Source: Sterolibacterium sp.
Lineage (GTDB): Bacteria; Pseudomonadota; Gammaproteobacteria; Burkholderiales; Rhodocyclaceae
Reading direction: 5' to 3'
Assembly (NCBI GenBank): GCA_028713555.1
Contig: JAQTOA010000001.1
Coordinates: forward strand, 124,001-188,000
DNA length: 64,000 nt
Shown here: positions 11,307-20,659 of the stretch, in pieces
Position numbering within the stretch: position 1 is the first letter of the stretch
How the letters are laid out: each line of letters opens with the position of its first letter
Translations under genes and position numbers: made by a program
Notes under the pieces: model-generated
What the model was told of the DNA's origin: nothing
The model's database searches: none
Seen by the model: only the letters and a program-made list of their open reading frames with translations

Positions 11307-12476
11307 TCATTCCGACCGTGGCTGAGGTCGTTTGGCGATGGTGACGGAAACAATGTCTTCCTTGCCATTCCGCCGAATTTTCAGCGACGTCTGCTGGCCC
11401 GGTGTTTGCGCGGCGATGAGTTCGAGCATGCTTTGCGCATCGCCAATCGGCTTGCCGGCGACAGAAAGCAGAATATCGCCAGGTTTGATGCCGGCGCGGT
11501 CGGCAGGGCTACCGCGCATCACGCCGGCGATCATGGCGCCTTGTGTGTTGGGCAGATTGAACGACTCGGCCAGCTCGGGCGTGATTTCCTGCACTTCGAC
11601 GCCGACCCAGCCACGCGTTACCGAACCGGTTTTGATGATTTGCTCCATGACGCTTTTCGCCAACGACACCGGGATCGCAAAACCGATTCCCATCGATCCG
11701 CCGCTTTGCGAGTAGATCGCGGTATTGATGCCGACCAGGTACCCATTCGAGTCAACCAGTGCGCCACCCGAATTGCCAGGATTGATGGCGGCATCGGTCT
11801 GGATAAAATTTTCAAAGGTATTGATGCCCAAATGGGAACGGCCCAACGCACTGACGATACCGTGCGTCACGGTCTGGCCGACGCCAAACGGATTGCCGAT
11901 GGCCAATACCACATCGCCGACCCGCAGCGATTCGGCTGGTGCAAAAGTCACCGCCGGGAGTTTGGCGCCATTGCCGATATCGACTCGCACCACCGCCAGA
12001 TCCGAGTCCGGGTCGGCACCGACCACGCGCGCCTTGAGCTTGCGGCCGTCATGAGTCGCCACTTCAATTTCGTCGGCGGCTTCGACCACGTGATTGTTGG
12101 TGAGTATGTAGCCATCCGCGCTGACGATTACCCCGCTACCCAGTCCCGAGCGGCGTTGCGGCTGCAAATCGAGGCGGTCCCCAAAGAAATGGCGGAAGAA
12201 CGGATCGTTGAGGAAGGGATTGCGCGGCGCCTTGATCTCCTGGCTGGTATAGATATGCACCACCGAAGGCAGTGCCCGCTTCGCCGCATCGTTGTACGAG
12301 CCGGGCTTGCGTGTGTCGCTGACGGAGCCGGGCGCGGCTTCCTGCACTTCGACCACGCCGGCGCCGCTACCGCCCACGCCAGGCCCAAGCCATTCTGGTT
12401 TGAGGGTTTGCAGGACAAATAGCACCGCTACGCAGAAGGTGACGGTTTGCGCGAAGATTAGCCAGAGACGGTGCAT
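11307..12476 (-). CDS. Trypsin-like S1C serine protease with PDZ domain (DegQ/DegS/AlgW type)
   Basis: TNNHVVEAADEIEV, GNSGGALVDSNGYLVGINTAI, GSPADRAGIKPGDILLSVAGKPI. Confidence 0.93.
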   Translation of the reverse strand: MHRLWLIFAQTVTFCVAVLFVLQTLKPEWLGPGVGGSGAGVVEVQEAAPGSVSDTRKPGSYNDAAKRALPSVVHIYTSQEIKAPRNPFLNDPFFRHFFGDRLDLQPQRRSGLGSGVIVSADGYILTNNHVVEAADEIEVATHDGRKLKARVVGADPDSDLAVVRVDIGNGAKLPAVTFAPAESLRVGDVVLAIGNPFGVGQTVTHGIVSALGRSHLGINTFENFIQTDAAINPGNSGGALVDSNGYLVGINTAIYSQSGGSMGIGFAIPVSLAKSVMEQIIKTGSVTRGWVGVEVQEITPELAESFNLPNTQGAMIAGVMRGSPADRAGIKPGDILLSVAGKPIGDAQSMLELIAAQTPGQQTSLKIRRNGKEDIVSVTIAKRPQPRSE

Positions 12477-12507
12477 ACTTCGTTCCGTTTTTCGTGTTTG
12501 TTAGAGG

Positions 12508-13257
12508 ATGGCTATGCAGCGCGACGACCTTGCCCGATATCTCGATGAATGCCTGGAAGCAGCGCGCTTCCGCGATTATTGCCCAAATGGCCTGCAAGTG
12601 GAAGGCCGCGCCGAAGTACGGCGCATGATTTGCGGCGTGACTGCCAATCAGGCACTGCTCGATGCCGCTGTGACACAGGGCGCCGATGCCGTGCTGGTGC
12701 ATCACGGCTGGTTCTGGAAATCCGAGGATAGCCGCATCACCGGATTTCGCAAGCGCCGCATGGCCACCTTGCTGGCCCATGACATCAGCTTGTTCGCCTA
12801 TCATCTGCCGCTCGATGCCCACCCCGACTTGGGCAACAACGCCCAGTGGGCGAAACGCCTTGGCTGGCGCATAGAGAGCCGCTTTGGCGAGCAGGAACTC
12901 GGTTTCCTCGGCGGTTGCAGCGCGGCTACGGCGGGACAACTGGCGCGCGAGTTGGAACAGGCTTTGGGGCGCCTGCCCCAATTGGTGGGAGACGCCGACC
13001 GGCCGCTAAAGCGTATCGCTTGGTGCTCTGGTGGGGGGCAAGGCTACTTTGAGCAGGCCATCGCTGCCGGCGCCGATTGTTTCATCTCCGGCGAAATCTC
13101 CGAACAAACGGTGCATCTGGCGCGCGAAACCGGCATTCCGTTCATCGCCGCCGGGCACCACGCCAGTGAGCGTTTCGGCGTTCAGGCAGTGGGCGCTCAT
13201 CTACAAGAAAAGTTTGGGCTGATCTGCACCTACGTGGAAATTGACAATCCTGTTTAG
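12508..13257 (+). CDS. Nif3-like dinuclear metal center protein
   Basis: CPNGLQVEG, VHHGWFWKSE, YHLPLDAHPDLGNN, FISGEISEQTVHLARE, AAGHHASERFGV. Confidence 0.93.
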   Translation: MAMQRDDLARYLDECLEAARFRDYCPNGLQVEGRAEVRRMICGVTANQALLDAAVTQGADAVLVHHGWFWKSEDSRITGFRKRRMATLLAHDISLFAYHLPLDAHPDLGNNAQWAKRLGWRIESRFGEQELGFLGGCSAATAGQLARELEQALGRLPQLVGDADRPLKRIAWCSGGGQGYFEQAIAAGADCFISGEISEQTVHLARETGIPFIAAGHHASERFGVQAVGAHLQEKFGLICTYVEIDNPV

Positions 13258-15278
13258 GGTGAATTTGTGAATTTACTGTAGTATCGCCTTCCCTGATTAT
13301 CTTGTGCCCCCAGCCAAACTTGATAGCTGGTAGGAGCGCCCACATTCCCTGGCGACGGTATTTTGATACTGGTTACAGGAGCTAGCGGAATGATGGCGTC
13401 TTTAATGACGGGTTGGCCTGAGCCGGATGAAATCAGTGCTCGCGCCGAGATAATCCTCAAATTAGGATTGGCCGCAGCCCAGTTCGACCAAGACAAGCTT
13501 AGCCCGCTGCCACCAGAAAAATCTGTCGTGGTCAGGGGGGTTCCAGAAGCCACCCCGTCCAGCATGGGGAAGGGGGCATTGATCAGGTCACTTGGAACAT
13601 TCGCTGGAAGATAGGTGGGGGAAAACGCGCTGGACCCTGGCAACGAGACGAGATACTTGGCACCAACGGTTGAATCCAGGTTTCCTATCGAGCCTATGCT
13701 GAGTTGTTGTGGCAGCATATCCCTTAGCTCGCCGGTGGCTACCGGGGTCACGGTTGAAGCGGTCTGGACGCAGAGATAGCTCTTGTTGCAGCCGGCAAAT
13801 GGAATACTGTAGCCACTTGGAATTTGTACGATTCTGCTTGCGCTATCCCCTGCCGCAACTGAGATGACAACCTGAACGCCATTAGCCGGATTTGCCGTAG
13901 AACCAGTGGCCAGGGTTCCGTTGAAGCCATAAGTGGCATAAGCCACAGGATAAACCGAGAAATTCGAACTGGAACCATTGCCGGCGAGCAGCCAATTGGG
14001 CGTAGTCGTTTTGCTGTAAGTAGCGGCATCGCTAAAGACGTCCATGCGCTGTCCATTGATATCCGTGACGAGTGCGGAGATCAACACTTTGGCGCAGGCT
14101 TTTGCGATAACGGGATAGTCCGCACAACCCGTCACCTGGAACTTGCTCAGTTGATAGTTATTCAAGGCGTAGTCAGCCAGCTTGCTGGTGAGAGCGGCAA
14201 GATCACGCCCATTGTGCAAGTAAGCGTATGGGGGGGTGGCAGTAGGATTGGCAGGCATGACCAAGGCATTGAAATCGGCTGCCAGAGAACCTTTGGCGAT
14301 CAGCTTGTTTAGGGTTGTGCTCAAGTCATCCAGTAAGCCCAGATTGGTAAATATTGCCGTCGGGCTGGTTGTGGCTTTGACTGTTGATGTGATTGCCTTG
14401 GCGACGCTGCCGCCGCTGGTCTTGGCAAGTTCTGCCTTGGCAGTCGCTAGGTCGAGGATAACTTCGGTGGTCCCGATCGGGTTAAATTTGTTGCTGAATT
14501 GCAGTTGATCCTTGCCGCTGGTATCCCTGACAATTTGAATTCGCAAACCTTCCAGCGAGGCATCCAAGCCGGTCTTGTTCGCGGAAAAAGAAGCATCCCG
14601 GAAAAAGTCGAGCTTCGTAGTGTCGGTGATCTTGCCATCTGTCAGATTGGCCTTAATGATGGTTTTCACCAGATCCGAAGCATTCGTGACGATGGTGGCA
14701 TTGCTCAGCAAGGCAATCGAGCTGGTGTTATCAACAGCGCTCAGAAACACAGGTTTGGGATCTCCGCCCAAAATTTGGGCGACTACGGCATTTGTTGCCG
14801 GCGTAATGTTGGCAATCAGAGGTGTGGTGCCGGTTTGCACCAATGAATACAGGTTGACCTGGTTTCCCATGGCATCCATGCCAGTGAGTTGAATAAACAA
14901 TGGCGTTTTCGGAGAAGCTGTGGCCAGCACGAGTCGATAGGCACCATCCGCCGAATTGGTGGTGCCGCTGGCAACCAGCGCGCCAGCGGCATCGATCAGG
15001 CTTACTGGCGTTCCAGTCGCATCGACCACCTTGATAGTCGCACCGAGCAGTGGCGCACCAGTGGCTGCAACGCCAGACAGACTGGGAGGCCCGCCGGTAA
15101 GCGTCGAAGTCGTCGTCGAGGCGGTGGTTGTAGTAATCGTCGCTGTGGCCGTGGTACTGGTGCTAGTGCTAGTGCTGCTTCCAGTCTCGCCACCGCCGCC
15201 GCCTCCGCAAGCATTAAGAAACGCCAGGCCAATGATAAACAGGGCAATGTTCAATTTGCGAAGGGCATCAGATTGCAT
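13254..15278 (-). CDS. Large putative lipoprotein with low-complexity Ser/Thr linker
   Basis: Lipobox-like GLAFLNAC followed by GGGGGG, then (ST)n/TATIT linker; start chosen at MQSDALRKLN. Confidence 0.75.
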   Translation of the reverse strand: MQSDALRKLNIALFIIGLAFLNACGGGGGGETGSSTSTSTSTTATATITTTTASTTTSTLTGGPPSLSGVAATGAPLLGATIKVVDATGTPVSLIDAAGALVASGTTNSADGAYRLVLATASPKTPLFIQLTGMDAMGNQVNLYSLVQTGTTPLIANITPATNAVVAQILGGDPKPVFLSAVDNTSSIALLSNATIVTNASDLVKTIIKANLTDGKITDTTKLDFFRDASFSANKTGLDASLEGLRIQIVRDTSGKDQLQFSNKFNPIGTTEVILDLATAKAELAKTSGGSVAKAITSTVKATTSPTAIFTNLGLLDDLSTTLNKLIAKGSLAADFNALVMPANPTATPPYAYLHNGRDLAALTSKLADYALNNYQLSKFQVTGCADYPVIAKACAKVLISALVTDINGQRMDVFSDAATYSKTTTPNWLLAGNGSSSNFSVYPVAYATYGFNGTLATGSTANPANGVQVVISVAAGDSASRIVQIPSGYSIPFAGCNKSYLCVQTASTVTPVATGELRDMLPQQLSIGSIGNLDSTVGAKYLVSLPGSSAFSPTYLPANVPSDLINAPFPMLDGVASGTPLTTTDFSGGSGLSLSWSNWAAANPNLRIISARALISSGSGQPVIKDAIIPLAPVTSIKIPSPGNVGAPTSYQVWLGAQDNQGRRYYSKFTNSP

Positions 15279-15372
15279 AGTGAAGTTTCTCGGAAAATTC
15301 AATTTCAGAAGTGGCACTGACAAACGAACGGACTTTATCGCAATTATTATATTTATATGGAGGAGGAAGATA

Positions 15373-15912
15373 TTAGCGTTTGTTTGATGGATTAGCGGTA
15401 GAACGCTTTCCTATGGCTTCGAGTATGCTGCGCAGGAGATCGAGCGGCGTCGGTGGGCAGCCCCTGATGATAGCATCGACCGGGATCACGTTCGCTACTG
15501 CACCGCAGGAGGCGTAACTGGCGCCGAACTCGCCGCCATTGGCACCGCATGCACCGACGGCGATCACGAGTTTCGGGTCGGGCGTGGCAGCGTAAGTACG
15601 GCGCAGCGCCTCTTCCATGTGGCGCGAAACGGGGCCGGTGACCAATAGCATGTCAGCGTGTCGTGGGCTGGCGACGAAATGCACGCCGAAGCGTTCAATG
15701 CTGTAGTACGGGTTGTTAAGCGCCTGGATTTCGAGTTCGCAGCCGTTGCAGGAACCCGCGTCCACTTCGCGGATGGCGAGACTGCCGGAGAACTGTTCGC
15801 CAATGAGCGCCTTCAATTGTTCGCCAATTTCGGTCAGCGCCGGTTCATGGAGCTTGGGCAGTGGCTCCGTGACGATACCAAGGCGCTGAATTTTTCCGAG
15901 GATGCGCAGCAT
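15373..15912 (-). CDS. NuoB/HyfI-like small subunit of Ehr-type complex (cluster 1)
   Basis: [37 protein letters not shown]: cysteine pattern of NuoB-type [4Fe-4S] subunits. Confidence 0.88.
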   Translation of the reverse strand: MLRILGKIQRLGIVTEPLPKLHEPALTEIGEQLKALIGEQFSGSLAIREVDAGSCNGCELEIQALNNPYYSIERFGVHFVASPRHADMLLVTGPVSRHMEEALRRTYAATPDPKLVIAVGACGANGGEFGASYASCGAVANVIPVDAIIRGCPPTPLDLLRSILEAIGKRSTANPSNKR

Positions 15913-15915
15913 GAT

Positions 15916-17502
15916 CTACAGGTCGTGCCCGGAATAAGATCCGTTTACCGACTTGTTGCAGACGGGGAAGTCGGGGACGATGTTGTCGTGAATCAACAGT
16001 TCAAGTGCCGGCCAGGTGGTCCATGACGGATCGCGCGGGAAAAAGCGGGCGATTCGCCCGTCCGCATCGAAGCGCACGAAACTCAGGATTTCTCCGCGCC
16101 AGCCCTCGATGAGCCCCAGACCTTCGGTGCCTGCCACGGGAGGCTTCCAGGTGACCCGGATCGGACCGGCGGGTAGTCCGACCAGCAGCCCCTCGATCAA
16201 ATCGAAGGAGGCGGTAATTTCCTCAAGCCGGGTGCGCGCTCTGGCGTTGACGTCACCATAGTGATGCTGCGGAACCTTGACTGTTAGTTTGTCGTAGGGT
16301 GAGTATGGCGCATCGCGCCGAACATCGAAATTCATACCTGATGCGCGTCCCACATAACCCATGCAGCCGAGCGCTTGCGCGTATTCCGGCTTGAGTATGC
16401 CGGTGCCGCGCACCCGGTCCGCAACCGAGGGCAGATCGTTGATGATGGCCATCAGCTTGCCGATCTGTTTGCGCAGGGTGCGGGCTTCATCGCGCATGGC
16501 CGCGATGAAATGCTGATCCAGATTCACCGCCACGCCGCCGGGAACGATGCAGTCCATCATGAAGCGGTGGCCGAAAGCCGCGCGCGAGACCCGCTGCCAC
16601 TCCTCGCGCAGCCGCGCGAACTGATAGAAACCGAAGGCGAAGGCGATGTCATTGAGCATTGCGCCGATGTCGCCGACATGATTGGCGACACGCTCGCGCT
16701 CGCACATCAGAGCGCGCAGCCAGATGGCGCGTGGTGGCACTTCCAGGCCGGCGGCCTTCTCCATCGCCATGCATGCTGCCCAGGCGTGAGCGACGGTGGA
16801 GTCGCCCGAAACGCGTCCGGCCAGTCGTGCCAGGCCGTCGGCATCGCGTCCTTCGGCGATTTTCTCGATGCCCTTATGGGTATAGCCGAGGCGTTCTTCG
16901 AGCCTGAGCACAGTTTCGCCCACCGCCTGAAAGCGAAAGTGCCCTGGTTCGATGATGCCGGCATGCACCGGTCCGACCGGTATTTCGTACACACCGCTGC
17001 CCTGGGCGAGCAGAAAGTTGTACTGGTGATCAGCCGGGGTCTGCGCCTGCGGCCGGCCGGCCGCAGGGAAATCCCGACGCAACGGAAACTCGGAATCCTT
17101 CCAGGCTTGATGACGGGTCCAGCGACGTTTGTCTGGGTGACCGGAGAAGACTACGCCCAGCATGTCCCGGATATGGCGTTCGGGTCGGTCAGCGCCGGGA
17201 TATGAGTCGATGTGGGACCACAAAACAGGCTTGGCGCGGGGCACCGCCGTACGCGCGACCAGGTAGGCGCCGGCTTTTTCGAAACACGTGTTGACGCGGA
17301 TCGTCTCGCCCATGTCCTCGCCCCAACCAGCGACCCAGCGGCAGCCCCAAGCTCGAGCCGCAATGCCGAGCCGGCTCCAGTCCACGGCTTGAACCAGGAT
17401 CAGTTGCGTCGGTGCGAGTCCTGGCGACGCCTGAGCCTCGACGTACAAGCCGACATCCGTGAGGTGTCGCGAAAACGCCGCGAGTTGGCCCTGCGGCCTC
17501 AT
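15916..17502 (-). CDS. HyfG/NuoCD-like large subunit of Ehr-type complex lacking [NiFe] ligands (cluster 1)
   Basis: VYEIPVGPVHAGIIEPGHFRF, LGYTHKGIEK, RVSGDSTVAHA; C-terminus PDFPVCNKSVNGSYSGHDL; start gives an ATGA overlap with the upstream gene. Confidence 0.88.
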   Translation of the reverse strand: MRPQGQLAAFSRHLTDVGLYVEAQASPGLAPTQLILVQAVDWSRLGIAARAWGCRWVAGWGEDMGETIRVNTCFEKAGAYLVARTAVPRAKPVLWSHIDSYPGADRPERHIRDMLGVVFSGHPDKRRWTRHQAWKDSEFPLRRDFPAAGRPQAQTPADHQYNFLLAQGSGVYEIPVGPVHAGIIEPGHFRFQAVGETVLRLEERLGYTHKGIEKIAEGRDADGLARLAGRVSGDSTVAHAWAACMAMEKAAGLEVPPRAIWLRALMCERERVANHVGDIGAMLNDIAFAFGFYQFARLREEWQRVSRAAFGHRFMMDCIVPGGVAVNLDQHFIAAMRDEARTLRKQIGKLMAIINDLPSVADRVRGTGILKPEYAQALGCMGYVGRASGMNFDVRRDAPYSPYDKLTVKVPQHHYGDVNARARTRLEEITASFDLIEGLLVGLPAGPIRVTWKPPVAGTEGLGLIEGWRGEILSFVRFDADGRIARFFPRDPSWTTWPALELLIHDNIVPDFPVCNKSVNGSYSGHDL

Positions 17503-18977
17503 AGCGGCGAAGCACCGGAAATAAGCACGGTGGCCTGTTCGAACCAGCGCGAAAGAAACCCGGGAATCGCCAAGCCCAGCCAAAGCACCAGAAACAGATG
17601 CACCACTACCGGCAGCATGTTGGCCGCGACCGGCTTCTGCCCCGGCGGTGGCTCGCCGAAGACCATCCTTTGGACGTGACGAAACAACCCGGCGAAGGCC
17701 ACGCCAAAACCGACCAGCAGTGGAATCGTCAGCCACGGCCAGGCCTTCATGGTGGCCATCAGCAGCAGAAACTCGCTGATGAATACGCCAAAGGGCGGGA
17801 AACCGGCGATCGCCACCGTGCCGAGCAGCAGCCCCCAGCCGATCGCCGGCTGGGTGCGGATCAGTCCGCGGATCTGGTCGATGCGCTGGGTACCCGCGAG
17901 CTGGCAGGCATGGCCAACGGTGATGAAGATCGCCGATTTGGTCAGCGAATGCACGGTCATGTGCAGCAGCGCGCCGAATGTGGCCAGCGGCCCGCCCATG
18001 CCGAAGCCGAAGGTGATCAGGCCCATGTGCTCGATCGAGGAATAGCTGAACATGCGCTTGACATCATGCTGGCGATGCAGAAACAAGCCGGCGACAGTGA
18101 ACGACAGCAAGCCGAAGCCCATCATCAAATGGCCGGCGAGGTTGGTATGCAGCGAAGCATCCACCAGCATCTTGACGCGCACCAGGGCATACAGCGCGAC
18201 ATTCAGCAGCAGGCCGGAGAGCACCGCGGACATCGGCGTAGGGCCTTCGGAGTGGGCGTCCGGCAGCCAGTTGTGCAGCGGCACCAGGCCGACCTTGGTG
18301 CCATAGCCAACCAGCAGGAAGACGAAGGCCAGCGTGATTACCGCCGGGTCCAGGCCGCCGCCCGCGATGCCATGCAGCACGGTCCATAGCAGCGTGTCGT
18401 CGCGTTCGCCACCGAGTTTGCTCTCGGCGGCGAAATAGATCAGCACGGTCCCGAACAGGGCCTGGGCGATGCCGACGCCGCAGAGGATGAAATACTTCCA
18501 CGCCGCCTCGATCGCCTCCGGCGTGCGGTACAGGGAAACCAGCAGGACGGTGGTCAGGGTGGCCAGTTCCATCGCCACCCACAGCACGCCGAGGTTGTTG
18601 GTCGACAGCGCGAGCAGCATCGAGAACAGAAAGCACTGGTACATCGAGTGGTACAGCCGCAGGCGCCGGTCGGTGACACGCCCCCGCTCGACTTCATGGC
18701 GCATATAGGGTCGTGAAAAAATCGAGGTCGTCAAACCGACAAATGCGGTCAGGACAACCAGGTAAACATTGAAGGCATCAATGTAAAACATGCGGCTGGG
18801 GGAAAGTTGCGGTCCGTGTTCGAAGACTTCCAGCGCCATCGCGAGCGCGGCGCCGAAGGTTACTGCACCGACGGCCACGTTGATCCAGCCGGCAATCGGC
18901 CGGTGGCCGACGATTGCCAGCAGCAGACCGCCAAGGAGTGGCACCAGCAGGGTGACTTCGAGCAGCGTCAACGTCAC
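17499..18977 (-). CDS. HyfF-like antiporter-family (NuoL/M/N) subunit (cluster 1)
   Basis: KVGLVPLHNWLPDAHSEGPTPMSAVLSGLLLNVALYALVR, SYSSIEHMGLITFGFG. Confidence 0.9.
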   Translation of the reverse strand: MTLTLLEVTLLVPLLGGLLLAIVGHRPIAGWINVAVGAVTFGAALAMALEVFEHGPQLSPSRMFYIDAFNVYLVVLTAFVGLTTSIFSRPYMRHEVERGRVTDRRLRLYHSMYQCFLFSMLLALSTNNLGVLWVAMELATLTTVLLVSLYRTPEAIEAAWKYFILCGVGIAQALFGTVLIYFAAESKLGGERDDTLLWTVLHGIAGGGLDPAVITLAFVFLLVGYGTKVGLVPLHNWLPDAHSEGPTPMSAVLSGLLLNVALYALVRVKMLVDASLHTNLAGHLMMGFGLLSFTVAGLFLHRQHDVKRMFSYSSIEHMGLITFGFGMGGPLATFGALLHMTVHSLTKSAIFITVGHACQLAGTQRIDQIRGLIRTQPAIGWGLLLGTVAIAGFPPFGVFISEFLLLMATMKAWPWLTIPLLVGFGVAFAGLFRHVQRMVFGEPPPGQKPVAANMLPVVVHLFLVLWLGLAIPGFLSRWFEQATVLISGASPL

Positions 18978-19702
18978 GATGGATCTCCCGGAGAAGGCTC
19001 ACCGGCCGCGTCACGCAGCGGCATGGGCTGATTCGCCTCCGACAGGCGGTTGAACTGGCCGACGTTGAGCGAGCCGAACGAGTCTTTCAAATGGAAGAAA
19101 AAGACGCCGAACAGGATCGCCGCGACGAGGATGTCGAAGGCCACGCCCAGTTCGACGATCAGCGGCATGCCGTAGGTGGATACCACGGCGGCAAAGAAGA
19201 TCCCGCTTTCCATGGACATGAAGCCGATCACCTGCGCCACCGCCGACTTGCGTACACACATCAGCAGCATGCCGAGCAGTTCGATCGCGATACTCACGGC
19301 AATCGTATTCCGCGTCGCCAACCCCGACAGATGAATGATCGACTGCGCCACGAAATAGCTGAAGATCACCAGGGCCACGCCGCCGAGCAGCAGCAGTGTC
19401 GGGTGCTCGATCGCCTCGGCATCGTATTGCATGTTGAGCTTGATGCTGAGGCGGTAGAGCAACCATGGGATCAGCACCACCTTGAGGGTGAAAGTGAGCG
19501 CCGCCGAAACATAGAGTTCGGGATGTTTGGACGCAATGGCCGTTAACACCGACACCACCGCGAGCAACAACCCTTGCCAGGCGAAGGTAAAAATCAGCGG
19601 CATCATGCGTGCCTGGGCGAGCATGATGAAAGAGGTAAACAACGCCAGGGCCGCGAACAGGATAATGGCCTGGCTGTAGAGGCCAAGGGCGGCGATTCCC
19701 AT
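18974..19702 (-). CDS. HyfE-like membrane subunit (cluster 1)
   Basis: Multi-TM protein with GFMSMESGIFFAAVVSTYGMPLIVELGVAFDILVAAILFGVFFF, as in HyfE. Confidence 0.88.
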   Translation of the reverse strand: MGIAALGLYSQAIILFAALALFTSFIMLAQARMMPLIFTFAWQGLLLAVVSVLTAIASKHPELYVSAALTFTLKVVLIPWLLYRLSIKLNMQYDAEAIEHPTLLLLGGVALVIFSYFVAQSIIHLSGLATRNTIAVSIAIELLGMLLMCVRKSAVAQVIGFMSMESGIFFAAVVSTYGMPLIVELGVAFDILVAAILFGVFFFHLKDSFGSLNVGQFNRLSEANQPMPLRDAAGEPSPGDPS

Positions 19703-20659
19703 TTAGCCCGTCTCCAGCACGACATGGGTGAGCATGGCGAGCAACGAAAGCATCAAGGCAAATCCGAGAAACTGCGGTACGCGAAACAGCCGCATCTTGG
19801 CAAGCACCGTTTCCCAGACAACCAATACCACGGCGAGCAGCATCAGTTTTGCTGTCACAGCAATGACGCCAACCGCCAAGGCCATGGCGCTGAAGTCGGT
19901 GGCGATGCCCCACGGAAAGAAGAAATCGATGATCAGCACCGAGTAGATCATCAGCTTGATCTGCGAAGCCCACTCGATCAGCGCCAGATGGCGCCCGCCA
20001 TACTCGAGGATCATGGCCTCGTGCAGCATGGTGAGTTCGAGATGGGTGGCGGGATTGTCCACCGGAACGCGGCTGGTTTCAGCCACCGCCACCATGGCCA
20101 GCGCCAGCAGGGCGAACAGGAACGACGGACGCAACACCAGGCCCGCTTGCAGCATGTACGCCGTCGCCACCGACAGGTTGGTCGTGGACGCCGTCATGGA
20201 AAGGGTGAACACCGCCATCAGCATGGCCGGTTCGGCCAGTGCGGCGACCATCATCTCGCGCGAGGCGCCCATGCCGCCGAAGGCGGTGCCGATGTCGAGG
20301 CCGGCCAGTGCGGTGAAAAAACGCGCCAGCGCAAAAAAAGCGACCAGCACGATCATGTCGGCAATCGCGGCTGATGGCAGGTGCACGGCGAAGAGCGGGA
20401 CTACTGCGGCGGCGAGCAGCACGGCGCCGAAGACGATGTAGGGAACCGCGCGGAACAGCCAGGAGGCATTCTCGGCTAGCAGCATCTGCTTGCGCAACAG
20501 CTTCGCGAGATTGCGGTACGGCTGCCACACTGCCGGCGCATCGCGGTTCTGCATATGGCACTTGACGCGCTGTAACCAGCCGGCGAGCAGCGGTGCGGCG
20601 GCAATGAACAGCAGCGCCTGCGCTAGGGCAAGCGCCCAGGCAGTCAACTCACGATCCAT
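19703..20659 (-). CDS. HyfC/NuoH-like membrane subunit (cluster 1)
   Basis: ALAGLDIGTAFGGMGASREMMVAALAEPAML, ETSRVPVDNPATHLELTMLHEAMILEYGGRHLALIEWA. Confidence 0.9.
   Translation of the reverse strand: MDRELTAWALALAQALLFIAAAPLLAGWLQRVKCHMQNRDAPAVWQPYRNLAKLLRKQMLLAENASWLFRAVPYIVFGAVLLAAAVVPLFAVHLPSAAIADMIVLVAFFALARFFTALAGLDIGTAFGGMGASREMMVAALAEPAMLMAVFTLSMTASTTNLSVATAYMLQAGLVLRPSFLFALLALAMVAVAETSRVPVDNPATHLELTMLHEAMILEYGGRHLALIEWASQIKLMIYSVLIIDFFFPWGIATDFSAMALAVGVIAVTAKLMLLAVVLVVWETVLAKMRLFRVPQFLGFALMLSLLAMLTHVVLETG

Noticed and set aside
11298-12422. 374-aa plus-strand ORF
   Set aside because: Antisense shadow of the DegQ-type protease.
19011-19973. 320-aa minus-strand ORF overlapping the HyfE- and HyfC-like genes
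   Set aside because: Out-of-frame shadow ORF; the real subunits are in the other frames with conserved motifs.
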